Origin: Desulfonema magnum
GTDB taxonomy: Bacteria > Desulfobacterota > Desulfobacteria > Desulfobacterales > 4be13
Assembly: GCF_017377395.1 (NCBI RefSeq)
Contig: NZ_CP061800.1
Coordinates: 1,736,001 to 1,800,000 of the forward strand
Reading direction: 5' to 3'
DNA length: 64,000 nucleotides
A program made the position numbers and the translations under genes. This document shows positions 36,758 to 46,352 of the stretch, in pieces. How positions within the stretch are numbered: the stretch's first letter is position 1; the number at the start of each line of letters is the position of its first letter. Under the pieces are notes generated by a model. The model was not told the origin of the DNA. It worked only from the letters and a program-made list of their open reading frames with translations, and ran no database searches.

Positions 36758-37292
36758 TTATTCATTCTGACCTCGTATATTTTATATTCATAAAATAAAT
36801 TAAGATATTAATATAGATTTCACAGATTGTAAAGAGATAATTTCCGAAAAATGCCTGAATCGAATCCTACAGAGTGCCAAAGTTGCAGTGATCTGCTTAG
36901 AAATCACTGCCAAAGAAACACTTTGTAAATTCGTCCCCTTTATTCTCCCGCCGGATTGCCAAATCCGGCGGCTTGGATTTGTCAATCCAAGCCGAGCGAA
37001 CGGGTGACACATGAAATTCGATCAGAAATTTTTGTACCACAGATGCGAAACGGTTCTCCCCCTTTTTTAAAGGGGGCGGAAGGGATTTACGGCGTAACCC
37101 GCTGAAAAAGGGGGGAGGAATTTACCGCATTTACCGGTATATTTATTTCTGGAAATCACCTAAACTCCGGAGGCTGGTCAATATGACAACGGATTCCGGG
37201 ATTAACCGGATATTCCCGGATCTGCCGGATATATCCGTTTCATCCTCTTATCCGATGTCATATTCCAGGTTCCGGATATCCGTTTCATCCTT
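36758..37292. other. Intergenic region with short repeats
   Basis: No gene is supported. Between about 37226 and 37310 a segment containing ATCCGTTTCATCC and TTATCCGATGTCAT occurs twice. A palindromic GGCTTGGATTTGTC / AATCCAAGCC block lies near 36970. Confidence 0.6.
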
Positions 37293-39428
37293 TTATCCGA
37301 TGTCATTTTTCCGCTCCATCCCGGAATCCGTTATAATCAGATCCTCCTCCGGCAGAGAGCGGATCGAGTTTGCGATCCCGAGCGTCAGTCCGCTGTAATA
37401 AAAGATCATGGCAGCGTAAATGCCGAAATGAAGCAGAAACACGCCGCCCGTGCAGATGATGTTGGGAACCAGCGATATTATCAGATTGGTTTTCTGATTC
37501 TTGTCAAACTTCCGGGACATGTCCGAAATTCGGATGAGACCGCCCAGGTTTTCATCCATGAGAACAATCTGGGCCGCATCAATCGCGGCAGTTGACGCGC
37601 CGCGCAGGGACACGGACACATCCGCTTTTTTCAGCGCCACGGAATCATTGATGCCGTCGCCCACAAAACACACGGTTTTGCCTTCCCGCTGCAACTGTTC
37701 CACAATTTCCGATTTCTGTCCCGGCAGTGTCTCGGCAAACCATTCGTCAATCTCCAACTCCTGGGCCAGGGCCCGGGTCGGGGCTTCCCGGTCTCCCGAA
37801 ATGATGTATGTTTTTATGTTCTGCTGCCGGAGCCTGCGGATCACCTGCTTTGCCTCGGGCCGCGTTGTCGGATGAAGCTCGATTGCGCCTGCCAGTTCTT
37901 TGTCAGCCGAGAGCATGACCAGAGAGCATCCCCGGGCGCCGCATTCTCTCTCAAGGGCTTTGATCTCATCCGGGACCGGAATATCCTCTGCTTCCATGAA
38001 ATGCCGGCTCCCGACCCTGATGATCTGATCCCCCAGGCTCACTCGGATGCCGTAGCCGATTTCATAAAAACGATCTCCGGGATCCGGCAGGCTCAGGTTC
38101 CTGCTTCGGGCGGCTGACAGAATGGCTTTGGCAACCGGATGGGTCTGCCGGTGTTCGGCGGCCGCGGCATAGGTGAGAACCCTATCCTCGGAGAGTCCGT
38201 TAAGCGAATGAATCTTTTTCACGAAAGGCTGATCCAGCGTCAGGGTCCCTGTTTTGTCAAACACATAAGCATCTGCCTCAGTCAGTTTTTCCAGCGCATG
38301 ACCGTCTTTGACAAGAATACCGCCCCGGGACGCGGTATTGAGAAAATTCAGGGTGCTCAGAGGGCCGATGACTCTCATGTTGGCTCCGATGCAATCGAAC
38401 AGAATTGCCACAGCACCGCGGGTTCCCACAAGCAGATACGCCAGCCCGCTCAGACCGAGGGTCGGAGGGACGAACTGATCAACAATCTTCTCTGCTTTTG
38501 ATTCGGAAACGGTCTTGTGCGCGATGGTGCGGTTGAGAATTTCCCCGATCTTTGCCGCGGCCGTTTCCTGTCCTGACTTCTCCACCCGTATGTGAATGCT
38601 TCCGGACAGCAACAGGGTCGTGGCAAACACCTGATCGCCGGTTCTTTTCTCCGCGGGCACGGATTCGCCGGTCAGTGCCTGCTGACCCACAAAACCCGTC
38701 CCTTTTTCAACGGTACCGTCTGCCGGAATGATTTCACCGGCATTCACCACCGCTATGTCCCCGGGCCCCAGTTGTTCAAAGGGTATCTCCGTCTCGGTGC
38801 CGTCTTTCAGTACCCACACAGAACCGGAATGCCGGCTGAATACATCAATGAGTTTTTTCTGAGAGCAGTCTTTTGTCTGGAGGAGAAGTTTTCGGGATAT
38901 CATGGCTAGAAAAATGGTCATCGGGTTTACAAAAAAATATCCTGCAAGCACCATCCATGTCACACCGACACTGTCCAGCGCGGCTATTCCCACCCGTCGC
39001 TTTCTGACAAGGGACTGATAAGCATCATTATAGCGATCTATTAAATAACATGCAATGCCCGGAAGGGTGGCAAGCAAAAGCGGGGGATAAAATATCTGGG
39101 CGACGAGAGCCAAACCCATGTTCGCACATGCTACCCCAAGGTGCCGGTTCAGCTTTTTTTCCTGTTCTGAAAGATTCTGGGCAGAAGAGAGTGATTTCAG
39201 TTGCCGGTCACGCGTATTGCCGAAGATCGGGTCAACTTTGTTTTTTATGAAGAGCTGATAGGTTGTTTCCAATTCGGAAAGACTCGGAAGCTTTTCTGCA
39301 TCTTTTTTTGCATCCGGGGTGTCAGCCGCATCAGACTCGGTTTTCTCTTTCAGCTTTTCCCGGAGCTTTTCGATTATCACCGAGCCTTCATAAAGAACGA
39401 ATGAAAAAAGACAAATTTCTATGAACAT
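37293..39428 (-). CDS. P-type ATPase, P1B-like, with non-canonical TM6 motif
   Basis: The 711-residue protein has the actuator loop ALTGESVPAEK, the phosphorylation site FDKTGTL, the nucleotide-domain HP in QTHPVAKAIL characteristic of heavy-metal ATPases, and VGDGINDSVALKKAD. The metal-selectivity helix that normally reads CPC or SPC instead has FDCIGANMRVIGPLS, so cargo cannot be predicted from known rules. There is no N-terminal metal-binding CxxC domain; about 85 charged residues replace it. The gene is alone and ends near a repeat region. It could be a transporter of a different cation. Confidence 0.9.
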   Translation of the reverse strand: MFIEICLFSFVLYEGSVIIEKLREKLKEKTESDAADTPDAKKDAEKLPSLSELETTYQLFIKNKVDPIFGNTRDRQLKSLSSAQNLSEQEKKLNRHLGVACANMGLALVAQIFYPPLLLATLPGIACYLIDRYNDAYQSLVRKRRVGIAALDSVGVTWMVLAGYFFVNPMTIFLAMISRKLLLQTKDCSQKKLIDVFSRHSGSVWVLKDGTETEIPFEQLGPGDIAVVNAGEIIPADGTVEKGTGFVGQQALTGESVPAEKRTGDQVFATTLLLSGSIHIRVEKSGQETAAAKIGEILNRTIAHKTVSESKAEKIVDQFVPPTLGLSGLAYLLVGTRGAVAILFDCIGANMRVIGPLSTLNFLNTASRGGILVKDGHALEKLTEADAYVFDKTGTLTLDQPFVKKIHSLNGLSEDRVLTYAAAAEHRQTHPVAKAILSAARSRNLSLPDPGDRFYEIGYGIRVSLGDQIIRVGSRHFMEAEDIPVPDEIKALERECGARGCSLVMLSADKELAGAIELHPTTRPEAKQVIRRLRQQNIKTYIISGDREAPTRALAQELEIDEWFAETLPGQKSEIVEQLQREGKTVCFVGDGINDSVALKKADVSVSLRGASTAAIDAAQIVLMDENLGGLIRISDMSRKFDKNQKTNLIISLVPNIICTGGVFLLHFGIYAAMIFYYSGLTLGIANSIRSLPEEDLIITDSGMERKNDIG

Positions 39429-39472
39429 AATGGGCTCTTCTTTGAATTTTCGCGTGTTTACAGAAGCGCAAT

Positions 39473-40840
39473 TTATAACATCGCATATCTGTCAATCGCT
39501 TCCTTGTCATATCTTGTCTTCGCAGCACCTGCGCGCTTTACGATATCGCAAGCCTTGTGAAAGGTGGCAAGAATATCTTTTTCAGAGAAATCCTTTAACC
39601 GACAAATGGGTTTGTCGGGTATAAACCACTCTGACCAGTCTTCCAATAATATCTCAATACCGTATTTTCCCGGTTGTTCAAAAAAGCGGGTTCCGGGAAC
39701 CGGGGAAAACATATCCACTGATGCCTCCTGAATCAGATCCTCATTCAGGAGATATTGTAACAGTTCCAGAGAATATTCCGCTTCTGCCAAGTTATCCCCG
39801 GGATGTCCGATAATCCAGTAGGTTCTCACATCCAGACCATGTTCCCTGAGTTTGGTGCAGGCAGGGATGATCTGATCAGGGCTGATCTTTTTATTCATCA
39901 TTTTCAAGACATTGGGAGACCCACTTTCAATACCCATAGCCACGCATTGAATATGGATGTTTTTCATCTCTTTCAGTCCTTGTTCGCTGATGGTATCCAC
40001 CCTTGATAATACGGCAAATTCCGGGCGCAGCCTCAGCTTTCTCTTTTGAACTTCTCTGCAGAATTCCGAGAGCTGTTCCGATCCGGGATACACCATGCTG
40101 TCCGAGAGTCCGACCATGGGGTTTTTGTAAACCCGGTCCAATATCTCCATCTCCTCAATAATACGGGTGACCGGAAACTTCCGGTACTTTTTCCAAAAAG
40201 CCCCTTCCGCGCAGAACGCGCAATGAAATGCACAGCCCCGGCTCATCATGCCGCTATTCGTTGATTTCTGAACAAACTCGAAAGGAAGCAGTTCATAATT
40301 CGGGGAAGGAAGTTCGTTCAGATTTCCGAGAGGGCGGTCCGGTGTGCGGATGATCCTGCCATTTTCCCTGAATGTGATGCCTTTGACATCATGCAGGTCC
40401 CTCCCATTTTCAAGTGCGGAGATCAGATCCAGCATGGTCCATTCCCCTTCTCCGCGAACAACGATATCCACAAAACGCGATCTCATGCAGTCTGTGTCCT
40501 GAAAAGTGACATGCACCCCTCCGATCACGGTGATCACCGACTCATTCACCTCTTTGCAGATTTTCAGAATCTCTATGCAGGTCGGATAATCGGGGGTGAT
40601 CTGATTGCTGACCCCGACCAGAACCGGCTCATTCTTACGGATGAAATCTTCCAGGATTGATCTGATATCTTGCAAATCCCAGTCTTTTTTATAGTTCAGA
40701 TAATATGCCAGAGGAACGATCTCTGTGGGATATCCGTTGGCTTCAAGAAAGCTTGAAATTGACAGTATTCCGGCAGGACATATATAACCCGCCATTGGTG
40801 TTGATATCAGAACACATCTTTTCTGCTCATATCTGCTCAT
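39473..40840 (-). CDS. B12-binding-domain radical SAM protein
   Basis: The 455-residue protein has an N-terminal cobalamin-binding-like fold (about 10-140, with GVSNQITPDYPTC and TVIGGVHVTFQD) and a radical SAM core with SRGCAFHCAFCAEG (C-x3-C-x2-C) near residue 205, followed by GLSDSMVYPG and GIESGSPNVLKMMNK. It belongs to the broad class B radical SAM group that performs methylations and other rearrangements. No partner genes are adjacent, so the substrate is open. Confidence 0.9.
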   Translation of the reverse strand: MSRYEQKRCVLISTPMAGYICPAGILSISSFLEANGYPTEIVPLAYYLNYKKDWDLQDIRSILEDFIRKNEPVLVGVSNQITPDYPTCIEILKICKEVNESVITVIGGVHVTFQDTDCMRSRFVDIVVRGEGEWTMLDLISALENGRDLHDVKGITFRENGRIIRTPDRPLGNLNELPSPNYELLPFEFVQKSTNSGMMSRGCAFHCAFCAEGAFWKKYRKFPVTRIIEEMEILDRVYKNPMVGLSDSMVYPGSEQLSEFCREVQKRKLRLRPEFAVLSRVDTISEQGLKEMKNIHIQCVAMGIESGSPNVLKMMNKKISPDQIIPACTKLREHGLDVRTYWIIGHPGDNLAEAEYSLELLQYLLNEDLIQEASVDMFSPVPGTRFFEQPGKYGIEILLEDWSEWFIPDKPICRLKDFSEKDILATFHKACDIVKRAGAAKTRYDKEAIDRYAML

Positions 40841-41367
40841 AAGAACTCACTATTCGGTGGATTTTTTTTAAATAAATTTAATTTTATATTAAATAATTTA
40901 AAATGGTTACTAATTTATAATATAATATCAGATGTTTATACACAACTATCTGATATAAAATTATATTCATTTTCATGCGCTTTTTACTGTCATACCTCCT
41001 GACTGACAAATTCTAGGGTGAGTATTTCCGGATCACAGAGAAAGTCCCGTAGGGACGGTTGAAAATAGCCCGGCAATTCATTGCCGGGTGAGTATTTCCG
41101 GATCACAGAAAGAGTCCCGTAGGGACGGTTGAAAATAGCCCGGCAATTCATTGCCGGGTGAATATTTCCGGATCACAGAAAGAGTCCCGTAGGGACGACT
41201 GATGATACTTCAGTCGTCCCTACGGGACTCAAAAAAAATGATGCGAATCCATTTTCTATTTTCAGGCGTCCCTACGGGACTGAAAACGGGGGATATCCAC
41301 CCCGGCTCCGGCAATGAATTGCCGGGCTATTCTCAGTCGTCCCTTCGGGACTCCCCCAAGTTGTAGA
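40841..41367. repeat. AT-rich gap, then a 70-bp tandem repeat
   Basis: The first 170 bases are AT-rich and empty. From 41018, copies of GTGAGTATTTCCGGATCACA followed by GTCCCGTAGGGACGG and GGCAATTCATTGCCGG occur at 41018, 41088 and 41158 (70-bp period), then inverted versions. These are the same palindrome types as at 7200-7830. Confidence 0.85.
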
Positions 41368-41797
41368 TCAGCATTTTCTGGCAACAATGACCGCCTCTGT
41401 CTCATCGGGTGTCCGTTTTCTGACAGGGTCGGATGTGCTTGTTGAAAATGCAAATGCTGCCACATCAAAACCGATATCTTCCAACTGAGTGATGATTTTA
41501 TCAATTGAAAAAGCGCCCATATCTATGTTTTCCTTGATTTCCGTGGCACCGCTCTGAGCTTCTATGTGCAGATTCACAGACGCAATGAAAAGATCCCTGG
41601 TCTCATCGTAATTGTACTGAACCTCATAATTAAGATCAAATTCATCTCCGTACTCGGAAAACAAAGGGGAATCCGCATCAATGCTTATCTGGTCCTGGTC
41701 TTCGTCCTCCGCACGCAGGGAACCGGCTTTCTTGTCCAAAATATCAAAGACCAGAACACCGCTTTTTCGGAGCATCTTAGGAATGAGCATGAAATAA

Positions 41798-43135
41798 TAT
41801 GCCCATTTTGATTTTTATATGTTAAAAAATTGCGTAATCCTGTAAAGTGTATTTCAAAATCACTTTATCAAAAGGAGATTATTATGCAACCCTATTCCTT
41901 AGAAGTAGAAGAAATCATGCGGCGATACTATGAGAGTCTGAATGAAAAAGACCGCCGGCGATATGCCGGTATTGAAGCTTTGAAATTGGGACATGGCGGA
42001 CAAAATTATATTGCCAAAGTCTTGGGTTGCAGCAGGCGGACTGTGCGCAAAGGAGCGATCGAAGTAAGCGGCCTGCCCGGACACATCGTAGCAAAACAAA
42101 TTGGAAAATCTCCTGCTGAATCTTCTGAAATACGTAAAAAAGGTGGCGGACGCAAACAGTATCTGACTGAGCACCCTGAAATAGACGAGCAGTTTTTGAA
42201 TGTGGTGCGTGAGCATACAGCAGGAGATCCGATGGATGAAAAGGTACGATGGACAAATCTGAGGGAGTGGGAAATCGCGGAGGCTCTGGAAAAAAAATAC
42301 GGAGTAAAAGTGAGTCGTAACATTGTCCGTCAATTGCTCAAAAAGCATGACTATCGGTTGCGTAAAGCTCAGAAACGCAAACCTATGAAAAAAAACGTAC
42401 CAGATCGCGACGCTCAGTTTGACAATATTTTGAAACTCAGATCAGAATACCGGAAGGCCGGTAATCCCGTTATCAGCATGGATACCAAGAAAAAAGAATA
42501 TCTTGGAAATTTTTACAGGAAAGGCCGACTATATACGCTGGAGGAATTGCAAGTTTTCGATCATGATTTTACAAGTTTTGCCGAAGGTGTCATAATTCCG
42601 CATTGTTTTTATGACCTGCGACTCAATATCGGGTATGTTCAGGTGGGAACAAGTCATGATACCAGTGAATTTGCCTGTGACAGTTTCCGTCATTGGTGGT
42701 ATGGTTACGGTTGCCGAATATATCCAAATGCCACGTCAGTTTTGATATTGTGCGATGGTGGCGGCAGCAACAGTTCCCGACATTACCTTTTCAAACAAGA
42801 TTTACAAATTCTGGCGGATGAAATCGGGATTGAAATCCGAATCGCTCATTACCCGCCCTATTGTTCCAAATTTAATCCGATCGAACATCGCCTGTTTCCT
42901 CATATTACTCGTGCGTGTCAGGGAGTAATCTTTTCAAGTTTGGAGGTGGTGACTGATCTGATAGCCAAAACACATACCAAAAAAGGTTTAAAAGTCTTTG
43001 TCCATGTTATTGATAAAGTCTATGAAACCGGTCGAAAAGTTGCTGAAACTTTTAAATCAGAAATGCGAATTGTATTCGACAAAATTTTACCCAAATGGAA
43101 TTATCGTGCAATTCCAATAAATTAAAATGGGAAAG
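41798..43135. mobile_element. ISAzo13-like insertion sequence
   Basis: About 1338 bp with imperfect ends (CCCATTTT at 41802 pairing with AAAATGGG at 43124-43131, and outer AAATAA / TTATTT). It carries one transposase gene and sits inside the methyltransferase gene. The exact borders are uncertain by a few bases; a TAA-type 3-bp target would keep the host frame. Confidence 0.8.
41884..43125 (+). CDS. ISAzo13-family transposase
   Basis: The 413-residue protein follows AAAAGGAG. It has an N-terminal helix-turn-helix (YIAKVLGCSRRTVRKGAIE), the first catalytic Asp in VISMDTKKKEYLGNF, the second in ILCDGGGSNSSR, and the Glu in FNPIEHRLFPHI, the DDE arrangement of ISAzo13 relatives of IS630. Length and motifs look intact, so the element may be active. 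Confidence 0.9.
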   Translation: MQPYSLEVEEIMRRYYESLNEKDRRRYAGIEALKLGHGGQNYIAKVLGCSRRTVRKGAIEVSGLPGHIVAKQIGKSPAESSEIRKKGGGRKQYLTEHPEIDEQFLNVVREHTAGDPMDEKVRWTNLREWEIAEALEKKYGVKVSRNIVRQLLKKHDYRLRKAQKRKPMKKNVPDRDAQFDNILKLRSEYRKAGNPVISMDTKKKEYLGNFYRKGRLYTLEELQVFDHDFTSFAEGVIIPHCFYDLRLNIGYVQVGTSHDTSEFACDSFRHWWYGYGCRIYPNATSVLILCDGGGSNSSRHYLFKQDLQILADEIGIEIRIAHYPPYCSKFNPIEHRLFPHITRACQGVIFSSLEVVTDLIAKTHTKKGLKVFVHVIDKVYETGRKVAETFKSEMRIVFDKILPKWNYRAIPIN

Positions 43136-43617
43136 TTATTTAATACCGATTCCTTAAAGAAATTAATGAAAGTCGCAGTCAGATCGTCAAAGTTTGTGTT
43201 CTCCATGATCGAAAAAGAGCTGCATGTGATCACATCAAATTTTTTTTCAGGCACAAATGATCTCATGTCTCCCCGGATAAGGGTAACGGAAGGGGCATTT
43301 TTTTTTGCTTTGTCAAGCATTGCCTCACTCAGATCAACTCCTGTCACATCATAGCCCAACTCTTTATAGATGTTCAGATGGGTGCCGGTGCCGCAGCACA
43401 TATCAAGCAGTCTGTTCCCGGGAGGATTGTGTTTCCTGATCAGACGGTCAAACAGAGAGACCTGTCTTTCATAATGGTTCCGATACAATATGTCATAAAT
43501 ATCTGTTTGTGAACGGGAGTCGTACATGGTGTACATGGGAGCCTCATTGCATTCAAATATTTGGAAAGAAAGACGGATATCCGCATAAGGATATCCGCCT
43601 AACCGGTCATCGGTCAG

Positions 43618-43668
43618 TTATTTCTTGACTTTGACCTGACCTTTTGTAACAGTTCTGGAATTAATCAT
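43618..43668 (-). CDS. Tiny ORF of 16 codons with perfect ribosome site
   Basis: AAAGGAGGTG, the full anti-anti-SD match, lies nine bases before ATG of MINSRTVTKGQVKVKK and a TAA stop. The match is too good to ignore, but the peptide is very short and resembles nothing known. It follows the gene ending at 43699 by 30 bases and precedes the methyltransferase gene, so it may be part of one transcript. Alternatively the site is a relic of a longer gene. Confidence 0.4.
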   Translation of the reverse strand: MINSRTVTKGQVKVKK

Positions 43669-43698
43669 CTTTTAAATCACCTCCTTTTTTTGTGAATG

Positions 43699-44046
43699 TT
43701 ATACTGCCCCCAGAGCGACCCCCCATACATAGTTGCTTTGCTTCATTAAGGACGCCTTGACTGGCAGGTCGTCTTCCCATGGAAGAAATGTTACCTGTGG
43801 CAGGGTATTGCTGTCCGGCTGGTCCAAAGTACTCGCAAGTACCTTGCCATCGGTGCTTGCGTTTCTAATCAATACCGACAGTTCAATTTTAGTCCCCCCG
43901 CCTGATTTGGTGTATGTGTATTCCTTGGTCTGTCCCACTGGCACCGTGTCATTCTTCGTTCCGGACAGATTCGTCATTTCCATTGTGAACTTCACATCCG
44001 AACCACACTGGTTGTTCAAGGAGAACTTCACAGTTTCGTCAAGCAA
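43699..44046 (-). CDS. Uncharacterised small beta-rich protein
   Basis: The 115-residue frame begins at TTG (LDETVKFSLNNQCGSDVKFT), has many alternating beta-type residues (GQTKEYTYTKSGGGTKIELS) and ends NYVWGVALGAV. The start is uncertain; GGGGGATCAGG may be the ribosome site, and an in-frame stop lies just upstream. No family is recognised. It may be the 3' remnant of a larger gene or a small structural protein. Confidence 0.45.
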   Translation of the reverse strand: MLDETVKFSLNNQCGSDVKFTMEMTNLSGTKNDTVPVGQTKEYTYTKSGGGTKIELSVLIRNASTDGKVLASTLDQPDSNTLPQVTFLPWEDDLPVKASLMKQSNYVWGVALGAV

Positions 44047-44305
44047 CCCTGATCCCCCTGGTCAGCCTGCTTTTGCTTATAAAACCGAGGGGTTGCAAGT
44101 TACAAAATCGTCATATCTCCCCAAATGCGATAATAAAGATACCAAATCCCGTGCCAGAACCCCGGAAGAGACCCATTTTCTTTATGACGGGCTGAAAAAA
44201 CAAAAACGCCGGGCGCTCTCCATATTTCGCAATGGCGGAGAACGACCGGCGTATGATAACAAAAAAGGCTTTGCCGAATTTTACAGAGCGGAGGGCACAC
44301 CTCTC

Positions 44306-44475
<170 letters not shown>

Positions 44476-44633
44476 CTGTCAAGTGTTTTTTTACATATCA
44501 GACGAAACTTGCTGCTTTGCATCACATCTGGTGCATCCATAGGTCATTTTCGGGTCCAGGGCTTCATCCTTGGGTGTTTGCCAATCCCTGAAAACGCCTG
44601 TTTTCAGGCTTGTTTCACCTGATTTTCAGCATG

Positions 44634-44993
44634 CTAAAATGGTATCCATTGAATCTGATCAATCCATTCTTCAGCTTCACTCGCTTCCCAAAGCAGACAA
44701 AGCGCATCAATAAGTTCTTTGACAGATGTTTTGGGACGGACTTCCAGAATTCCCCAATGACGGCCGCCTGATGCCAAATGTGCATATGTATGGTCCGGCA
44801 TCGTCGCACGGTTGTCTGTGACAAGTGTGCGTTTGTTTCTTTCAGGAAACAGAAGAATATCAGGATCGGAAGTCCCTAATGACGGCGCATTCTCATCACC
44901 GACACGCAGCACATCAATCTCCTTGTCATAACGCAATATTGCAACTTTGACACGCGGTGAAAGGTTTTCATCCAACAAATAACTTATTTTCAT
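44634..44993 (-). CDS. DUF5615-type PIN-like toxin
   Basis: The 119-residue protein starts MKISYLLDENLSPRVKVAIL, the signature of DUF5615/Mut7-C-like PIN nucleases, with further acidic residues at GTSDPDILLF and LVTDNRATMP. These are predicted RNases. Its ATG overlaps the TGA of the preceding DUF433 gene by one base, the standard arrangement of this toxin-antitoxin pair. Confidence 0.85.
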   Translation of the reverse strand: MKISYLLDENLSPRVKVAILRYDKEIDVLRVGDENAPSLGTSDPDILLFPERNKRTLVTDNRATMPDHTYAHLASGGRHWGILEVRPKTSVKELIDALCLLWEASEAEEWIDQIQWIPF

Positions 44994-45331
44994 CAGGCGT
45001 TTTTCTCTTTTAATCTACGGAGCCGCCGAACCACAGGCAAAGGTTCTTTTTCATCATCCTTTTCCATCTGCTGTTCTGTCCATGATGTCAGTTGATTCAT
45101 ATAATCATCAACTTCTTTCTTATTGTGCAAATAATATGTCAGAGTGGCATACACGGTTTCGAGACTCACTCCCGGAAATTCCTGAGTGATTTGTTCGGGA
45201 GAATAACCTTCATGATAGCTTCGTACAATATGTTCGATTCCGATGCGAAAACCTTTCAGCCGTACAATTCCGTTTCCTATTACTTCATAATGTTCTTTGA
45301 AATTTAAGGGAGTCAGTTTCAAACTCATCAT
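44993..45331 (-). CDS. DUF433-type antitoxin
   Basis: The 112-residue protein contains the DUF433 core (GNGIVRLKGFRIGIEHIVRS then YHEGYSPEQITQEFPGVSLE and VYATLTYYL), a helix-turn-helix-like fold. AAAGGAGACA immediately before the two tandem ATGs at 45331 decides the start; the frame is open a little further 5'. It should bind its own promoter and neutralise the DUF5615 toxin. Confidence 0.85.
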   Translation of the reverse strand: MMSLKLTPLNFKEHYEVIGNGIVRLKGFRIGIEHIVRSYHEGYSPEQITQEFPGVSLETVYATLTYYLHNKKEVDDYMNQLTSWTEQQMEKDDEKEPLPVVRRLRRLKEKNA

Positions 45332-45742
45332 TGTCTCCTTTATCATCCACCGGCGATGGTTCAACAATCGTCAGGTTGCAGACAACCTTGCAGACAGACA
45401 ATTGTCTGATTTTTCAGGAAAGTCAAGTTTTCTCTTTAAAATATCGGCAGCGAAACTCATCAACATATCCTTTGTTTTCGGAACCTCCAAATTGAGTGTC
45501 CTCTCATATATGGCAAACAAATAAGTCAGTCAAGTCTTTTTTTGCATCTCAGACGAAATTTTTATGAAAAAGAAAAATCGCCGGATTGAGCAGCATCCGT
45601 CAGAACATGACAAACCATTTCAGAATGAAAAATTTTTTCTGCTTTCTCGCACATCCTGAACGAACTGACTGTCATCTGATTAATGGCTGATGAACTTTGC
45701 GGCTTGTCAAGAAAAAAATAATTCCCATCATTTTTCCTGCAT

Positions 45743-45891
45743 GGGCACTGGTTCAGTTCCATGGGAGTCCCGCCCCGGAGTGCAAAGCTTCGCTTTGTGC
45801 GGGTCCGGGACAGCGGCCGCGAGGGGACACACAAAGCGAAGCTTTGCACTCCGGATCGGCCGGTCCGGGAGGTTGAACTGAACCAGTGCCC
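45743..45891. mobile_element. MITE-like inverted repeat, family D
   Basis: A 149-bp element with ends GGGCACTGGTTCAGTTC and GAACTGAACCAGTGCCC and a nested pair GTGCAAAGCTTCGCTTTGTG / CACAAAGCGAAGCTTTGCAC. It lies within a region (45560-46010) with no supported gene. No target duplication is visible. Confidence 0.75.
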
Positions 45892-46011
45892 CGCGTCGGT
45901 GGGACTGTTTTCCCATGCCTTGCAAAAATATCTGGATTCCATAGGATTTATATGGTATCATATAAATTTTAATATTGGAATTTAAATATCCGACCATAAA
46001 TTTTCTGGCGG

Positions 46012-46271
46012 AAAAGATGCAAAAAACCGCTGCGCTCAATTTTTGCACTCCGGATGACTTCTGAAAAGATGCAAAAAACCGCTGCGCTCAATTTTTGCAC
46101 TCCGGATGACTTCTGAAAAGATGCAAAAAACCGCTGCGCTCAATTTTTGCACTCCGGATGACTTCTGAAAAGATGCAAAAAACCGCTGCGCTCAATTTTT
46201 GCACTCCGGATGACTTCTGAAAAGATGCAAAAAACCGCTGCGCTCAATTTTTGCACTCCGGATGACTTCTG
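46012..46271. repeat. Five tandem 52-bp repeats
   Basis: Unit starts at 46012, 46064, 46116, 46168 and 46220 give an exact 52-bp period. Each unit has TGCAAAAAACCGCTGCG and AATTTTTGCACTCCGG, with TGCAAAAA / TTTTTGCA able to pair. It lies just upstream of the ATPase gene. Confidence 0.95.
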
Positions 46272-46352
46272 ATCGGGTACTTATCCGAGCATTTGCCGCC
46301 AGTTTCGCCACCCTTTCAGCGCCAGCACCTTCACGACTGGGGAGGAGGAGGA

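Larger units (their letters stand above)
41368..43536 (-). pseudogene. SAM-dependent methyltransferase split by an IS element
   Basis: The N-terminal part (43536 downward) has NRLLDMCCGTGTHL (motif I), GVDLSEAML and FDVITCSSFSIM. The C-terminal part (41790 to 41368) continues PKMLRKSGVLVFDILDKK and ends VIVARKC. The IS lies between them. Both parts are in the same frame, and deleting 1341 bp (41798-43138) gives an uninterrupted join reading ESVLNYFMLIPK. The intact protein would be about 275 residues. The substrate is unknown. Confidence 0.85.
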
